Notes: generated by a model from the letters alone, not told the origin. A stretch of 64,000 bases of DNA from Loktanella sp. PT4BL (GCF_003201935.1 NZ_QJJL01000001.1:620001-684000), one strand, 5' to 3'; positions 46,885-57,296 are shown, counted from the first letter of the stretch. Numbers and translations are program-made.

Positions 46885-49800
46885 ATGAGCTCTGATCCCC
46901 GATTCATCCACCTGCGCGTTCACACCGAGTATTCGTTGTTGGAAGGTGCGATCCCGACCAAAAAACTGCCTGACATGATTGCGGCGATGGGAATGCCTGC
47001 TGTCGCAGTGACGGATAGCAATAACATGTTCTGCGCGCTGGAATTTTCCGAAGGGGCATCCAAGGCAGGGGTGCAACCGATCATCGGTTGTCAGCTGGAT
47101 GTGACGTATCTTGCCGCAGAACCGGGTAAACGGCCTGAACTTCCCGCACCGATCGTGCTGCTGGCGCAATCCGAAGCGGGCTATATGAACCTGATGAAGC
47201 TGAACTCTTGCGCCTATCTGGATGCGCAGGGCCAGTTGCCGCAGGTCACGCTTGAAGAACTGGCGCAATACCACACGGGTCTGATCTGTTTGTCAGGTGG
47301 CCCCGATGGGCCAGTGGGCCGTCTGCTGCGGCAAGGCCAGCGGCCCAAAGCCGAAGCATTCCTCGACAGGCTGGCCGCAATCTATCCCGACCGGCTCTAT
47401 GTCGAACTCCAGCGGCACCCCGGTGATGGCTTGCCCGAGGCCGAGCGTTTGTCAGAGCGTGGTCATATCGAGATGGCCTATGCCAAGAACCTGCCACTGG
47501 TGGCCACCAATGACGTCTATTTCCCCAAAACCGAACTCTACGAAGCGCACGACGCGCTGATCTGCATCGCTGAAGGTGCCTATGTCGATCAGCAAGAGCC
47601 GCGTCGCCGTTTGACACCGCAGCACTATCTGAAATCACCGCAAGAGATGGCGACGCTCTTTGCCGATTTGCCCGAGGCGATTGAAAACACCGTCGAAATT
47701 GCCAGGCGCTGTGCCTTCAAGGCATATAAGCGCGCGCCGATCCTGCCGAAATTTGCCGATGATGAGGTCGCGGAATTGCGCCGTCAGGCGCAAGAGGGAC
47801 TGAAAGCGCGTCTTGCCGTCATCCCGCATGCAGCCGATGTGGCCGAATATGAAAAGCGGCTCGAATTCGAGCTTGGGATCATCGAAGGTATGGGGTTTCC
47901 CGGTTACTTCCTGATCGTGGCCGACTTTATCAAATGGGCCAAGGATCAGGGGATTCCCGTGGGGCCGGGCCGTGGTTCTGGCGCGGGGTCCCTTGTGGCT
48001 TATGCGCTGCTGATTACCGATCTTGATCCTCTGCGCTATTCGCTTCTGTTTGAACGGTTCTTGAACCCTGAACGTGTGTCGATGCCTGACTTTGATATCG
48101 ACTTTTGCATGGACCGCCGCGAAGAGGTGATCCGCTATGTGCAGGATAAATACGGACGCGACAAAGTAGGACAGATCATCACCTTCGGTGCGCTGCTGTC
48201 CAAGGCCGCCGTGCGGGACGTGGGCCGCGTGCTGCAGATGCCCTACGGGCAGGTGGACCGTCTGTCGAAGATGATCCCTGTGGAAGGGGTGAAACCGGTT
48301 TCCATCGAAAAGGCGCTGGCCGATGAACCGCGTTTGCGCGAAGAGGCCAAGAATGAAGAGGTTGTCGACCGCCTGCTGACCTATGCCCAGCAGGTCGAAG
48401 GACTGTTGCGCAACGCCTCAACCCACGCGGCGGGTGTCGTTATTGGCGACCGTCCGCTGGACGAACTGGTGCCGCTCTATCAGGATCCGCGATCAGACAT
48501 GCCCGCAACCCAGTTCAATATGAAATGGGTCGAACAGGCGGGGCTGGTTAAATTCGACTTTCTGGGCCTGAAAACCCTGACTGTCATCCAGAACGCGGTG
48601 GAACTGGTGAAAAAGACTGGCCGCCCGCTGAATGTCGCGGCGGATGGCACCAAGCTTTATGATGCGCCTGAAGGTTTTGAATACGACATCGGGGCGATCC
48701 CGCTGGATGACGAAAAATCCTATGCGCTTTATTCCAGCGCCAAGACAACGGCTGTGTTTCAGGTGGAATCCAGCGGTATGATGGATGCGCTCAAGCGCAT
48801 GAAACCAAACTGTATCGAGGATATCGTGGCGCTTGTGGCGCTTTATCGCCCCGGCCCGATGGAGAACATTCCGACCTACTGCGAGGTCAAGAACGGCCAA
48901 AGGGAACTGGAGTCGATCCACCCTTCGATTGACCATATTCTCAAGGAAACCCAAGGTATCATCGTCTATCAGGAACAGGTGATGGAGATCGCGCAGGTCA
49001 TGGCGGGCTACAGCCTTGGCGGTGCGGATTTGCTGCGCCGCGCGATGGGTAAAAAGATCGCCGAGGAAATGGCCAAGGAGCGTCCGAAATTCGAAGAGGG
49101 CGCCAAGGCCAACGGGGTTGAGCCCAAGAAAGCCCGCGAGGTTTTCGACCTGCTCGAAAAATTCGCCAACTACGGTTTCAACAAATCCCATGCTGCGGCC
49201 TATGCGGTGGTCAGTTATCAAACCGCGTGGCTGAAAGCGAACCATCCGGTCGAGTTCATGGCCGGTGTGATGAACTGCGATATCCATCTGACCGACAAGC
49301 TGGGCGTGTATTTTCAGGAGGTCAAGAAAGGCCTTGGGATTGAATACACCCCGCCTTGTGTAAACCGCTCTCAGGCGACGTTTGATGTGAAAGATCAAAA
49401 GCTTGTCTATGCGCTGGGCGCGTTGAAGAACGTTGGCGTCGAGGCGATGAAGCTGGTCGTCGCAGGGCGCGGGGACCGCGAATTTGTGAACCTGTTCGAT
49501 TTTGCGCGCCGTTGTGATCTCAAGCGCGTTGGCAAACGGTCACTCGAAATGCTGGCGCGGGCAGGGGCCTTTGATGTGCTGGATTCGAACCGCCGCCGCG
49601 TGATGATGAGCCTTGATGCGCTGACCGCCTATTCCGCGGCGATTCATGACCAGAAATCCTCAAATCAGGTTTCGCTCTTCGGGGATGCGGGCGAGGATTT
49701 GCCGGAACCACGGCTGATGGATGGCGCAGACTGGTTGCCTGCCGAGCGGCTTGCCGAAGAGTTCAAGGCCATCGGTTTCTATCTATCGGGTCATCCGCTG

Positions 49801-50382
49801 GATGACTATATGGGCGCGCTCAAGCGCAAGCAGATTTTGACGCTGGACGAAGTGATCGCCAAGGCCGAGCGCGGGGCATGTGTGGTGAAGATGGCTGGTA
49901 CCGTGTCAGGCCGGCAGGAACGTAAATCGGCGCGCGGCAACCGCTTTGCCTTCGCGCAACTGTCTGATCCGACCGGCCAATATGAGGTGACGCTGTTTTC
50001 AGATGTCCTGGAAAACGCCCGTGAATTCCTTGAGACTGGCAGTCAGGTCGTCCTGACATGTGAGGCCACGATGGAGGCGGATCAACTCAAGCTCTTGGGG
50101 CGCTCGGTAGGGCCTGTGGATGCGGTGGTCGCCGATGCAGGAGGTGCGGGTTTGCGGGTGTTTATTGATGGGCCCGAAGTCATCGGTTCGGTTGCCACAG
50201 TGCTTGAGAATGCTTCCAAGGGGGCTGTGCGTGCCGCGCGGGGGCCGATTTATTTTTGCCTGATGCGCGACGATCTCCCCGGTGAGGTCGAGCTTGATCT
50301 TGGCGAAGAATTTCCGGTCAATCCACAAATCAAAGGCGCGCTGCGGAGCTTGGGCGGCGTCATTGAAGTGGAAGACGCCTAG
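46885..50382 (+). CDS. dnaE: DNA polymerase III subunit alpha
   Basis: 1165-aa replicative polymerase. Start at 46885 (MSSDPRFIHLRVHTEYSLLE) gives the conserved PHP N-terminus; an upstream ATG at 46834 adds 17 non-conserved residues. The catalytic aspartates lie in PDFDIDFCMDRREEV near residue 400. The GRGSGAGSLVAYAL motif and the C-terminal OB fold (VVKMAGTVSGRQERKSARGN) are complete. Its TAG stop lies in a CTAG shared with the convergent gene. Confidence 0.97.
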   Translation: MSSDPRFIHLRVHTEYSLLEGAIPTKKLPDMIAAMGMPAVAVTDSNNMFCALEFSEGASKAGVQPIIGCQLDVTYLAAEPGKRPELPAPIVLLAQSEAGYMNLMKLNSCAYLDAQGQLPQVTLEELAQYHTGLICLSGGPDGPVGRLLRQGQRPKAEAFLDRLAAIYPDRLYVELQRHPGDGLPEAERLSERGHIEMAYAKNLPLVATNDVYFPKTELYEAHDALICIAEGAYVDQQEPRRRLTPQHYLKSPQEMATLFADLPEAIENTVEIARRCAFKAYKRAPILPKFADDEVAELRRQAQEGLKARLAVIPHAADVAEYEKRLEFELGIIEGMGFPGYFLIVADFIKWAKDQGIPVGPGRGSGAGSLVAYALLITDLDPLRYSLLFERFLNPERVSMPDFDIDFCMDRREEVIRYVQDKYGRDKVGQIITFGALLSKAAVRDVGRVLQMPYGQVDRLSKMIPVEGVKPVSIEKALADEPRLREEAKNEEVVDRLLTYAQQVEGLLRNASTHAAGVVIGDRPLDELVPLYQDPRSDMPATQFNMKWVEQAGLVKFDFLGLKTLTVIQNAVELVKKTGRPLNVAADGTKLYDAPEGFEYDIGAIPLDDEKSYALYSSAKTTAVFQVESSGMMDALKRMKPNCIEDIVALVALYRPGPMENIPTYCEVKNGQRELESIHPSIDHILKETQGIIVYQEQVMEIAQVMAGYSLGGADLLRRAMGKKIAEEMAKERPKFEEGAKANGVEPKKAREVFDLLEKFANYGFNKSHAAAYAVVSYQTAWLKANHPVEFMAGVMNCDIHLTDKLGVYFQEVKKGLGIEYTPPCVNRSQATFDVKDQKLVYALGALKNVGVEAMKLVVAGRGDREFVNLFDFARRCDLKRVGKRSLEMLARAGAFDVLDSNRRRVMMSLDALTAYSAAIHDQKSSNQVSLFGDAGEDLPEPRLMDGADWLPAERLAEEFKAIGFYLSGHPLDDYMGALKRKQILTLDEVIAKAERGACVVKMAGTVSGRQERKSARGNRFAFAQLSDPTGQYEVTLFSDVLENAREFLETGSQVVLTCEATMEADQLKLLGRSVGPVDAVVADAGGAGLRVFIDGPEVIGSVATVLENASKGAVRAARGPIYFCLMRDDLPGEVELDLGEEFPVNPQIKGALRSLGGVIEVEDA

Positions 50383-50672
50383 GCAAAGGGATCAAGCCTT
50401 GCGATAGCTTTCGCATGATTGATCACACAATAGTTCCTGCGTTCCTCTTCGAATTCAGGAATGGCGGCGCTGAGTGCAGCCATATCTTTGACTGCCAGAA
50501 CCATCGCTTCGCCACCTTCGCCGCCGAATTCCTTGGTTTCTGCGGTTGTGAAAACGATGCCCATGACAATCTTGCTGGCCGGAAAAAGTTCGACCGGATG
50601 CGTCTGGCCAAGAGCTTGAATCCGTGGACTTAACCGTTCAGAGGTTTCCCTAGGTAAAGTAACAATAGGCAT
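50379..50672 (-). CDS. Hypothetical protein
   Basis: Not recognised. 97 aa, soluble, no signal peptide, one Cys (in NYCVINHAKA). The sequence has a regular alpha/beta look (KIVMGIVFTTAETKEF, then a C-terminal helix). It starts next to an AT-rich region shared with the divergent Hint gene promoter and ends overlapping dnaE by 4 nt. Confidence 0.65.
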   Translation of the reverse strand: MPIVTLPRETSERLSPRIQALGQTHPVELFPASKIVMGIVFTTAETKEFGGEGGEAMVLAVKDMAALSAAIPEFEEERRNYCVINHAKAIARLDPFA

Positions 50673-50823
50673 TTTTTGACCCTATTCGTGCTTGCGCTGG
50701 AAAAAATGTGGCAGATTAGCGCGCTGTTTATCTCTTTTAGTCTAGGATAGTTCCACGGCTCCTTAACATGGTCTAAATTAAATGTAATAGCCTGCAAAAC
50801 GTATTTTTAATCAGGTAGCCGCG

Positions 50824-51954
50824 ATGCCATTTCTTTTTGACTGGACAACCTTTTCAAGTCCGAACGGGACCACGACCCTCACCAATACGTCTGGGCCGGG
50901 GATAGGAAATACAACGACGTTTACGTCGACGGCATCAAGCTCGGGCGGCGCCAACAATCCGGGCTATTTCGGCAACTTTGGTGGGTCGATTTTTGCTCAG
51001 CGGGTCCCCGCAGGAGAATCGTCCAACCTCACCTTGGATTTCGATGACGGTGTCAAGAATCTGTCTTTCGAAATTTTCGACCTCGATGCGCTTGCCAATG
51101 GATGGTCGGATGTCGTGACGATCACGGCCTTGGATGCAAATGGCAATCCGGTTACGCCGATTTTTTCGAATTTGGAGAGTTATCACGTCCTGCTGGACCC
51201 AAATACAGTCGCTGCGACCGATACCAGTTCTGCTGACGTTGACGGCCCTGGTGCCGCGGACTCCATTTCGGTGACCTTCGGCTCGCCCGTTGTCAGCGTG
51301 GTGATCTCGTTTTCGGGTAACAGCAGTAACGGGATTCGGTCAGGCGCGATCGGTTTGGGCGATTTTACGGGCGACATCGTCTGTTTTGCGCATGACACGC
51401 TGATTGACACGAAAGACGGCAAGGTTGCAGTGCAGGACCTCTGCGTGGGGGATCTTGTGCGCACAAAGGATAATGGCCTGCAGCCGATTCGTTGGATCGG
51501 GTCGCGGACCATTGATGCCGTCGGCCGCTTCGCACCGATCGTGATTGCCGCAGATGTGCTTGGAAACGACAGGCCGCTTGTCCTGTCGCCGCAGCACCGC
51601 GTGTTACTGGGTGGCTGGCAGGCCGAGTTGTTGTTCGGCGTCGCTGAGGTGCTGGTGGCGGCAAAGCATCTGGTTGATGACAAGAGGATCCTGCGCCGCG
51701 AAGGGGGCACGGTGACCTATTTCCACATGATGTTCGATCAGCACGAAATCGTCTATGCTGATGGCGCCCCTTGTGAGAGCTTCCACCCAGGACATGTGGG
51801 CATTTCCGGCATGGATGATGCGCAACGGGACGAGATATTCGCGCTGTTTCCAGAGCTGGAACAGGATTTCGCCGAGTTCGGACCACTGGCACGTATGAGC
51901 CTGAAGTCCGCTGAAGGCCGCATGATTGCGCAGATGATCCATCTCGAACAATAG
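50824..51954 (+). CDS. Hint-domain (Hedgehog/intein-like) protein
   Basis: 376 aa. The first about 185 residues are Gly/Ser/Thr/Asn-rich and beta-type (LTLDFDDGVKNLSFEIFDLD), like a secreted or surface domain. A Hint_2 module follows from DIVCFAHDTLIDTKDGKVAV, with the nucleophile Cys near residue 193, and contains RPLVLSPQHRVLL and MMFDQHEIVYADGAPCESFH. No Sec signal is visible, so export may be by a type I or other route (inference). Such proteins are frequent in Rhodobacterales; self-cleavage is possible but unproved. Confidence 0.87.
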   Translation: MPFLFDWTTFSSPNGTTTLTNTSGPGIGNTTTFTSTASSSGGANNPGYFGNFGGSIFAQRVPAGESSNLTLDFDDGVKNLSFEIFDLDALANGWSDVVTITALDANGNPVTPIFSNLESYHVLLDPNTVAATDTSSADVDGPGAADSISVTFGSPVVSVVISFSGNSSNGIRSGAIGLGDFTGDIVCFAHDTLIDTKDGKVAVQDLCVGDLVRTKDNGLQPIRWIGSRTIDAVGRFAPIVIAADVLGNDRPLVLSPQHRVLLGGWQAELLFGVAEVLVAAKHLVDDKRILRREGGTVTYFHMMFDQHEIVYADGAPCESFHPGHVGISGMDDAQRDEIFALFPELEQDFAEFGPLARMSLKSAEGRMIAQMIHLEQ

Positions 51955-51959
51955 CTGGA

Positions 51960-52771
51960 TTGCGCCTCGATAGTGTGGTGCCGCTTTTCTGCAAGAGGCA
52001 CCATGACGTCCATGCCATTTCGCGCGAAGGATGATCAGAGACGCGTAACGTTCCCTTGGGTCGGACCGGAGGTGTGGCTTGACCGCTGGCTTCGACAAGA
52101 AAGTCACCTGCGGCCCAGCCCTCAATGCCGGGATCAGCCAGCGTCGCGACCTTGCACCAGCGCCGTCCTTCGGCCATGCGGCAACCTAGGTTGCGCAGGA
52201 TCTGACCGTTGGACAGGCGGGCGAGACGGTCCGCCCCCACGGACGGACCCCCGCGCAGGTTCAGCGTACTGCCGGACGTCGCGACCTGATAGAAATCGGG
52301 TCCGCCCTGCAGCCCGTCGGCAAAATCCCCCTGGACAACGGCGCCTGTGTCGCCACTGATGTCGATGGTCAGCGTATAGTCAGATACTTCACCCCGCCGC
52401 GCGGCGCTGCGCATCATATAGACCGAGACCGTATATTCGCCCGATAGAGGCAGGGCCCCGTCGAAGGCATTCAGCTCTGGCGTCATCTGACTAACAGCCA
52501 ATGCTTGATCCCCGGGGCCAGTACCGGGAGTGTAGAGATTGAAATACGTGGCCAGATTTGAAGGAATGAGAGTGATGCGCATACGTTGGCTGGCCTCGGC
52601 CCCGATTTTGTAGAGGACGACTTCACGCCCTGTGATCGTGTCGGTGATCGTCGTGCCAGAGCTTCCGGCAGCAAAGCGGACTTGCACGGTCCGCATGTCT
52701 TCTTGGGCCGTAGCGCTTACCGGAGCCAACAAGTTCAGCGCGGAGGCGAGAAAACAAGAGATGGCTCTCAT
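51960..52771 (-). pseudogene. SH3-domain periplasmic protein, 3' end disrupted
   Basis: From ATG at 52771 (MRAISCFLASALNLLAPVSA, a signal peptide) the frame encodes a beta domain with VYMMRSAARRGEVSDYTLTI and then a bacterial SH3 domain, LNLRGGPSVGADRLARLSNG followed by LRNLGCRMAEGRRWCKV. Family-like sequence ends near 52067, after GWAAGDFLVEASGQATPP. The roseobacter relatives I know carry a further C-terminal domain, absent here. The frame stays open to 51365, running antisense through the Hint gene, which looks like a read-on after deletion or frameshift. It may still make a shortened protein. Confidence 0.55.
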
Positions 52772-52811
52772 GGCCCAGTTCTCCAAAACCCGCCCCGATG
52801 GGGTTCAGCCT

Positions 52812-53015
52812 CTACCAGTGCGGCGGCCGCTGGTCGGCCAGGGGGACCGTGCCGCCCGCGTCCATTTCACGCCCTGCTTCGCGTTCCATCAGCATCGCCA
52901 AACGCCGTTGCGCCACAGCCAATTCGGTTTCCTGACGGGCGACGATATCCGACAGATCCTCGACCGTGCGGGTCAGGTGGGCAATCTTTTCTTCAAGGTG
53001 CGTGATGCTTGTCAT
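52812..53015 (-). CDS. slyX: SlyX family protein
   Basis: 67-aa coiled-coil protein from ATG at 53015: MTSITHLEEKIAHLTRTVED is the SlyX helix and the C-terminus ADQRPPHW is the typical PPHY/W ending. A longer frame to 53132 has no conserved extension. Function is unknown in the family. It is divergent from hisS. Confidence 0.88.
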   Translation of the reverse strand: MTSITHLEEKIAHLTRTVEDLSDIVARQETELAVAQRRLAMLMEREAGREMDAGGTVPLADQRPPHW

Positions 53016-53205
53016 GGCCGCATCATAGCGCTGCAACGATGCCGCGAAAAGGGCCGTGCCGCGGATTGTGTCAGCGATCGGAATTTGAGTATTTTTGGCA
53101 AGATGATGACAGGGCTTTGCCTTGATCCGCACCCGACTGCATTGCCCCTGTCACAATGGCGGGTTAAACGGCGCTGGAACAGAAGTGACCGGCAGGACCA
53201 AGCCT

Positions 53206-54684
53206 ATGGCCAAGATCAAGAAACAGCCCCGCCCCAAGGCGCAGACGCCCAAAGGGTTTCAGGATTATTTCGGCGCGGATGTGACCGCGCGTAATGAGAT
53301 GCTTGCCACGATTGCAGGGGTGTATCATCGCTACGGGTTTGATGCCTTGGAAACATCCGCCGTTGAGACGGTCGAGGCGCTGGGCAAGTTCCTGCCCGAT
53401 GTGGATCGCCCGAACGAGGGTGTCTTTGCATGGGAAGAAGACAACGATTGGCTTGCCCTCCGCTATGATCTGACGGCCCCTCTGGCGCGTGTCGCGGCAC
53501 AGTATCGCAATGATCTGCCGTCACCCTACCGTCGCTATGCGATGGGCCCTGTCTGGCGCAACGAAAAGCCCGGACCGGGGCGGTTCCGGCAGTTTTACCA
53601 GTGTGATGCGGATACAGTCGGGGCGGGATCCGTGGCTGCAGATGCCGAGATATGCGCGATGCTGGCCGATACGTTGGAGGCTGTGGGGATCGAGCGCGGG
53701 GATTACATTATCCGCGTGAACAACCGCAAAGTACTGAATGGTGTGATGGAAGTCGCGGGGCTGTCCGGTGACGACAAAGAGGCTGAGCGCGGGATTGTGC
53801 TGCGCGCGATTGATAAGCTGGATCGTCTTGGGCCAGAAGGCGTGCGCGCGCTCTTGGGTGAAGGCCGCAAGGATGCCAGCGGTGATTTTACTAAGGGTGC
53901 CGGGCTGGCGGATGCGCAGGCCGAGGTCGTCATGGGCTTTATGGAAGCCAAGCGCGATACGGGTGCGGCGACCGTTGCACGGTTGCATGAACTGGTGGCC
54001 GGATCAGCGCTTGGTGTCGAAGGCGTCGAAGAGTTAGAGACTATTGCGGCACTTTTGGCGGCGCAGGGCTATACCGCCGAGCGGATCGAGATTGATCCTT
54101 CCGTTGTCCGTGGCCTCGGCTACTACACAGGTCCTGTCTACGAGGCCGAACTCACCTTCGAAGTCACCGACGAAAAAGGCCGTCCCCGCAATTTCGGTTC
54201 TGTCGCTGGCGGTGGCCGCTATGACGATCTGGTCAAGCGTTTCACCGGACAAGAAGTGCCTGCTACGGGTGTGTCGATTGGTGTGGACCGTTTGCTGGCC
54301 GCGTTGCGCGCCAAAGGACGTATGGATCAGACGGCTGTGGGTCCTGTTGTCGTGACCGTCATGGACCGCGACCGTATGTCGGATTATCAGACCATGGTGG
54401 CCGAACTGCGCAATGCGGGCATTCGTGCCGAGGTCTATCTGGGCAACCCCAAGAACTTTGGCAATCAGTTGAAGTATGCGGACAAGCGCGCTTCGCCTGT
54501 CGCGATCATCGCGGGCAGTGATGAATTCGACAAAGGCATCGTGCAGATCAAGGACCTGATCCTTGGTGCCGAGATTGCCAAGAACGCGACGCTGGAAGAG
54601 TGGAAGGATCGCCCCAGCCAATACGAAGTGCCGCGCGACCAGATGCTTGCGAAGGTCCGCGAAATTCTGGACACGCACAGCTGA
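53206..54684 (+). CDS. hisS: Histidyl-tRNA synthetase
   Basis: 492-aa class II synthetase from ATG at 53206. Motif 2 includes [20 protein letters not shown], the His-specific segment is [15 protein letters not shown], and motif 3 is GGRYDDLV...GVSIGVDRL. The C-terminal anticodon domain holds [17 protein letters not shown]. The one-base stop/start overlap (TGATG) couples it to hisZ. Confidence 0.96.
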   Translation: MAKIKKQPRPKAQTPKGFQDYFGADVTARNEMLATIAGVYHRYGFDALETSAVETVEALGKFLPDVDRPNEGVFAWEEDNDWLALRYDLTAPLARVAAQYRNDLPSPYRRYAMGPVWRNEKPGPGRFRQFYQCDADTVGAGSVAADAEICAMLADTLEAVGIERGDYIIRVNNRKVLNGVMEVAGLSGDDKEAERGIVLRAIDKLDRLGPEGVRALLGEGRKDASGDFTKGAGLADAQAEVVMGFMEAKRDTGAATVARLHELVAGSALGVEGVEELETIAALLAAQGYTAERIEIDPSVVRGLGYYTGPVYEAELTFEVTDEKGRPRNFGSVAGGGRYDDLVKRFTGQEVPATGVSIGVDRLLAALRAKGRMDQTAVGPVVVTVMDRDRMSDYQTMVAELRNAGIRAEVYLGNPKNFGNQLKYADKRASPVAIIAGSDEFDKGIVQIKDLILGAEIAKNATLEEWKDRPSQYEVPRDQMLAKVREILDTHS

Positions 54685-55757
54685 TGCCGACCTCACCCGC
54701 CACATTGACCGAAGCCCGGCGTCTGCGTGATCTCTTTGCGGCCAAGGGCGCGCAGGTGATCAAGGCAGACGTGCTGCAATCGGCCGGGACTTTGCTTGAT
54801 CTTTACGGCGAGGATATCCGCGCGCGCGCCTATCTGACGTCTGATCCATTGCGCGGCGAGATGGTCCTGCGCCCTGATTTCACAGTGCCTGTTGTGCAGA
54901 TGCACATGGAGGCCCGTGCAGACCCCGCCCGCTACACCTATTCCGGAAAGGTGTTTCGCAAGCAGGAAGTCGATGAAACCCGCGCGAATGAGTTCGTGCA
55001 GGTGGGGTATGAAGTCTTTGACGGTGCTAACCCCGCAGGTGCCGATGCGGAGGTTTTTGCAGCTATCGCAGAGGGGCTTGCCGGGCTTCCTGTACGGGCT
55101 GCCACAGGTGATATCGGGGTGCTGATGGCGGCGGTGCGCGGGTTGCGGACAACTGATGATCGCAAGGCGGCGCTGATGCGCCATATCTGGAGGCCGCAGC
55201 GGTTTCGCGCGTTGTTGAAGCGGTTTGGCAGCGGTGCCTTGCCGCCTGCACGGGCGGCTCTTTTGGCTGCGGACGATCCTTTTGCGCAGGCAGGCCCGGA
55301 AATCGGGTTGCGCACCCGTGCGGAAGTGCAGGCGCGCATTGATGCGCTGCGTGCCGATGCGGCGGCGCCACCGATTGCCACCGAAGAAATCGCGGTGATC
55401 GATGCGATCTTGGGTTTGCGTGAGACGGCGCCAAATGTCCTGAGTGCCCTGCGCGATATTGCGGTCGATATGCCTGCGATTGGTGATGCCGTGGCCGCAA
55501 TGAACGCCAGACTTGAGGCGCTGTCGAACCACGGCGTCGATGTTGACAGCCTTGAGTTTGAAGGCAGTTACGGGCGCACATCGCTGGAGTACTATGACGG
55601 GTTTGTTTTCGGATTTTACGCCATTGATCGTCCGGACCAGCCGCCCGTGGCGTCCGGTGGCCGTTATGATGCGCTGACGGCGCGCTTGGGGCAGGGCCGA
55701 GCAGTGCCTGCTGTGGGCGGTGTGATCCGCCCTGATCTGGCTTTGGGGTTGCGCTGA
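54684..55757 (+). CDS. hisZ: ATP phosphoribosyltransferase regulatory subunit
   Basis: 357-aa HisRS paralogue without synthetase function. It keeps the class II core (RPDFTVPVVQMHMEA, YSGKVFRKQEVDETRANEFV, YDGFVFGFY and GGRYDALTARLG). It pairs with the short HisG to form the hetero-octameric first enzyme of histidine synthesis. It overlaps hisS and hisG by single bases. Confidence 0.95.
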   Translation: MPTSPATLTEARRLRDLFAAKGAQVIKADVLQSAGTLLDLYGEDIRARAYLTSDPLRGEMVLRPDFTVPVVQMHMEARADPARYTYSGKVFRKQEVDETRANEFVQVGYEVFDGANPAGADAEVFAAIAEGLAGLPVRAATGDIGVLMAAVRGLRTTDDRKAALMRHIWRPQRFRALLKRFGSGALPPARAALLAADDPFAQAGPEIGLRTRAEVQARIDALRADAAAPPIATEEIAVIDAILGLRETAPNVLSALRDIAVDMPAIGDAVAAMNARLEALSNHGVDVDSLEFEGSYGRTSLEYYDGFVFGFYAIDRPDQPPVASGGRYDALTARLGQGRAVPAVGGVIRPDLALGLR

Positions 55758-56446
55758 TGTTGAAACTGGGTGTGCCGTCCAAGGGGCGGTTGATGGAAAA
55801 GACCTTTGACTGGTTTGGTGCGCGCGGGATCAGCCTGCGTAAATCAGGCTCTGATCGTGAATATGCGGCGGCTGTTGACGGGTTTGAGGGGCTTGAACTG
55901 GTGCTGTTGTCCGCTGGGGAAATCCCGCGTGAGTTGGCATCAGGGAATATCCATCTTGGTGTGACGGGGTCTGATCTGGTGCGCGAGAAGCTGGCCAATT
56001 GGGACAGCCGTGTCGCGGAACTTGCGCCGATGGGCTTTGGCGGGGCTGATCTGATTGTCGCGGTCCCGCAGGCCTGGGTTGATGTGAATACGCTGGATGA
56101 TCTGGATGCAACTGCGGCAGCGTTTCGGCAAAAACACGGGTTCCGGCTGCGGATCGCGACGAAATACCACCGTCTGGTGCGTGAATTTTTGCGCGAGCAG
56201 GGCGTGGCAGATTATCAGATTGTGGATAGTCAGGGCGCGACCGAAGGGACCGTCAAGAATGAGACTGCCGAGGCGATTGCCGATATCACTTCGACCGGTG
56301 AAACACTGCGCGCCAATGGTTTGAAGATCTTGGATGACGGGCTGATTCATGCGTCCCAGGCGACCCTGTTTCGCGGGCGGCGCAATGACTGGACCGATGA
56401 GCAACGCAAGAAGCTGAAAGCGCTGCAGTTGGTGCTGGGCATTTAG
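55757..56446 (+). CDS. hisG: ATP phosphoribosyltransferase, short form
   Basis: 229 aa, the short form lacking the C-terminal regulatory domain, which explains the adjacent hisZ. LGVPSKGRLMEKT opens the protein, and the PRPP-binding loop region is IVDSQGATEGTVKNE near residues 154-168. It catalyses ATP + PRPP to phosphoribosyl-ATP. Its TAG stop shares TTAG with the convergent gene stop. Confidence 0.96.
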   Translation: MLKLGVPSKGRLMEKTFDWFGARGISLRKSGSDREYAAAVDGFEGLELVLLSAGEIPRELASGNIHLGVTGSDLVREKLANWDSRVAELAPMGFGGADLIVAVPQAWVDVNTLDDLDATAAAFRQKHGFRLRIATKYHRLVREFLREQGVADYQIVDSQGATEGTVKNETAEAIADITSTGETLRANGLKILDDGLIHASQATLFRGRRNDWTDEQRKKLKALQLVLGI

Positions 56447-57234
56447 GCCTGCGCGGCCCTGATCGCGTCACGGCACGCGATCTCCAGGGCCGAGGGTTTG
56501 TGGCGGGCTTTCGTGAGACCGGTTTCAGTGTCATCGCCAGCAACAGCAGAGGCTGCCGTCGCGGCCATGCTATAGCTGTGGACCTGTGTGATACCTTTCA
56601 GGGCTTGCCGGCACAGGGCATGAATCACCAGATAATCCAGATGGCTACCGAGGAGTCCTGCACCCTTCTCGGTCCCGCCCGCGGCATTGCTTTCGCAGGC
56701 TTCGGCATCCGTCGACAGAAATGAACGGCAGATCATCGGGCGCGCTTCATAGGCGCGGCAACTGCGTGTTTCGGGGTCAAGGACGGGGCAGGCCTGTGGG
56801 TGCCATGCGCGGCCATCGGGTTGGCCTGCAAGCGGACTTGCGGCTTTGTGGAGTTGTGCTGCTTCAAAGGCGGTAATGACGCCGCCCTCGCCACCCGAGA
56901 GGATACAACAAAAGGCACACCCTTGCGTGCAGGCCGCGTTTGTCACGGCCTCGGGAGGGGCTTTCATGATCTCGTCACGGACAGCGTGGCCCAGTCGCCA
57001 TGCGGCTTTGCCACTGGCCATTTCCGCAATGACTTCTTTGGCGGGCATGCCGTAGGTTTGGGCGGTTTGCAGGAAAGAGGAGAGGATGCGTTTGGCGCGA
57101 TCCTCTTGCGTTTTGGCGGCACCTTTGACGCGGGCTTTGGCCACGCGCGCGGCAATATCGGCGACAGTGATCGCGCCTGATGTATTGCTTTTCTGGGCGA
57201 GCCTGCGGGCCGCGCGGGAAGATGCTGGTTTCAT
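56443..57234 (-). CDS. YkgJ-family cysteine cluster protein
   Basis: 263 aa from ATG at 57234. The CxxxCxxCC cluster is in ACTQGCAFCCILSGG near residues 99-113; further Cys occur in ACPVLDPETRSCRAY and PMICRSFLS. The arrangement is that of the YkgJ/CxxCxxCC family, thought to bind an Fe-S cluster or zinc. The N-terminal about 90 residues are basic and helical. Function is unknown. Confidence 0.85.
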   Translation of the reverse strand: MKPASSRAARRLAQKSNTSGAITVADIAARVAKARVKGAAKTQEDRAKRILSSFLQTAQTYGMPAKEVIAEMASGKAAWRLGHAVRDEIMKAPPEAVTNAACTQGCAFCCILSGGEGGVITAFEAAQLHKAASPLAGQPDGRAWHPQACPVLDPETRSCRAYEARPMICRSFLSTDAEACESNAAGGTEKGAGLLGSHLDYLVIHALCRQALKGITQVHSYSMAATAASAVAGDDTETGLTKARHKPSALEIACRDAIRAAQA

Positions 57235-57296
57235 ACTGCGCCCTTGGATGCCATTGTCGTGCCTGACTATAGAAGGCACAGGCGGGGCGTCCAGTG

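Noticed and set aside
50824..51954. An intein splicing element was considered for the Hint module.
   Set aside because: The module is at the C-terminus with no downstream extein and no terminal HN plus Cys/Ser/Thr, so splicing is not supported.
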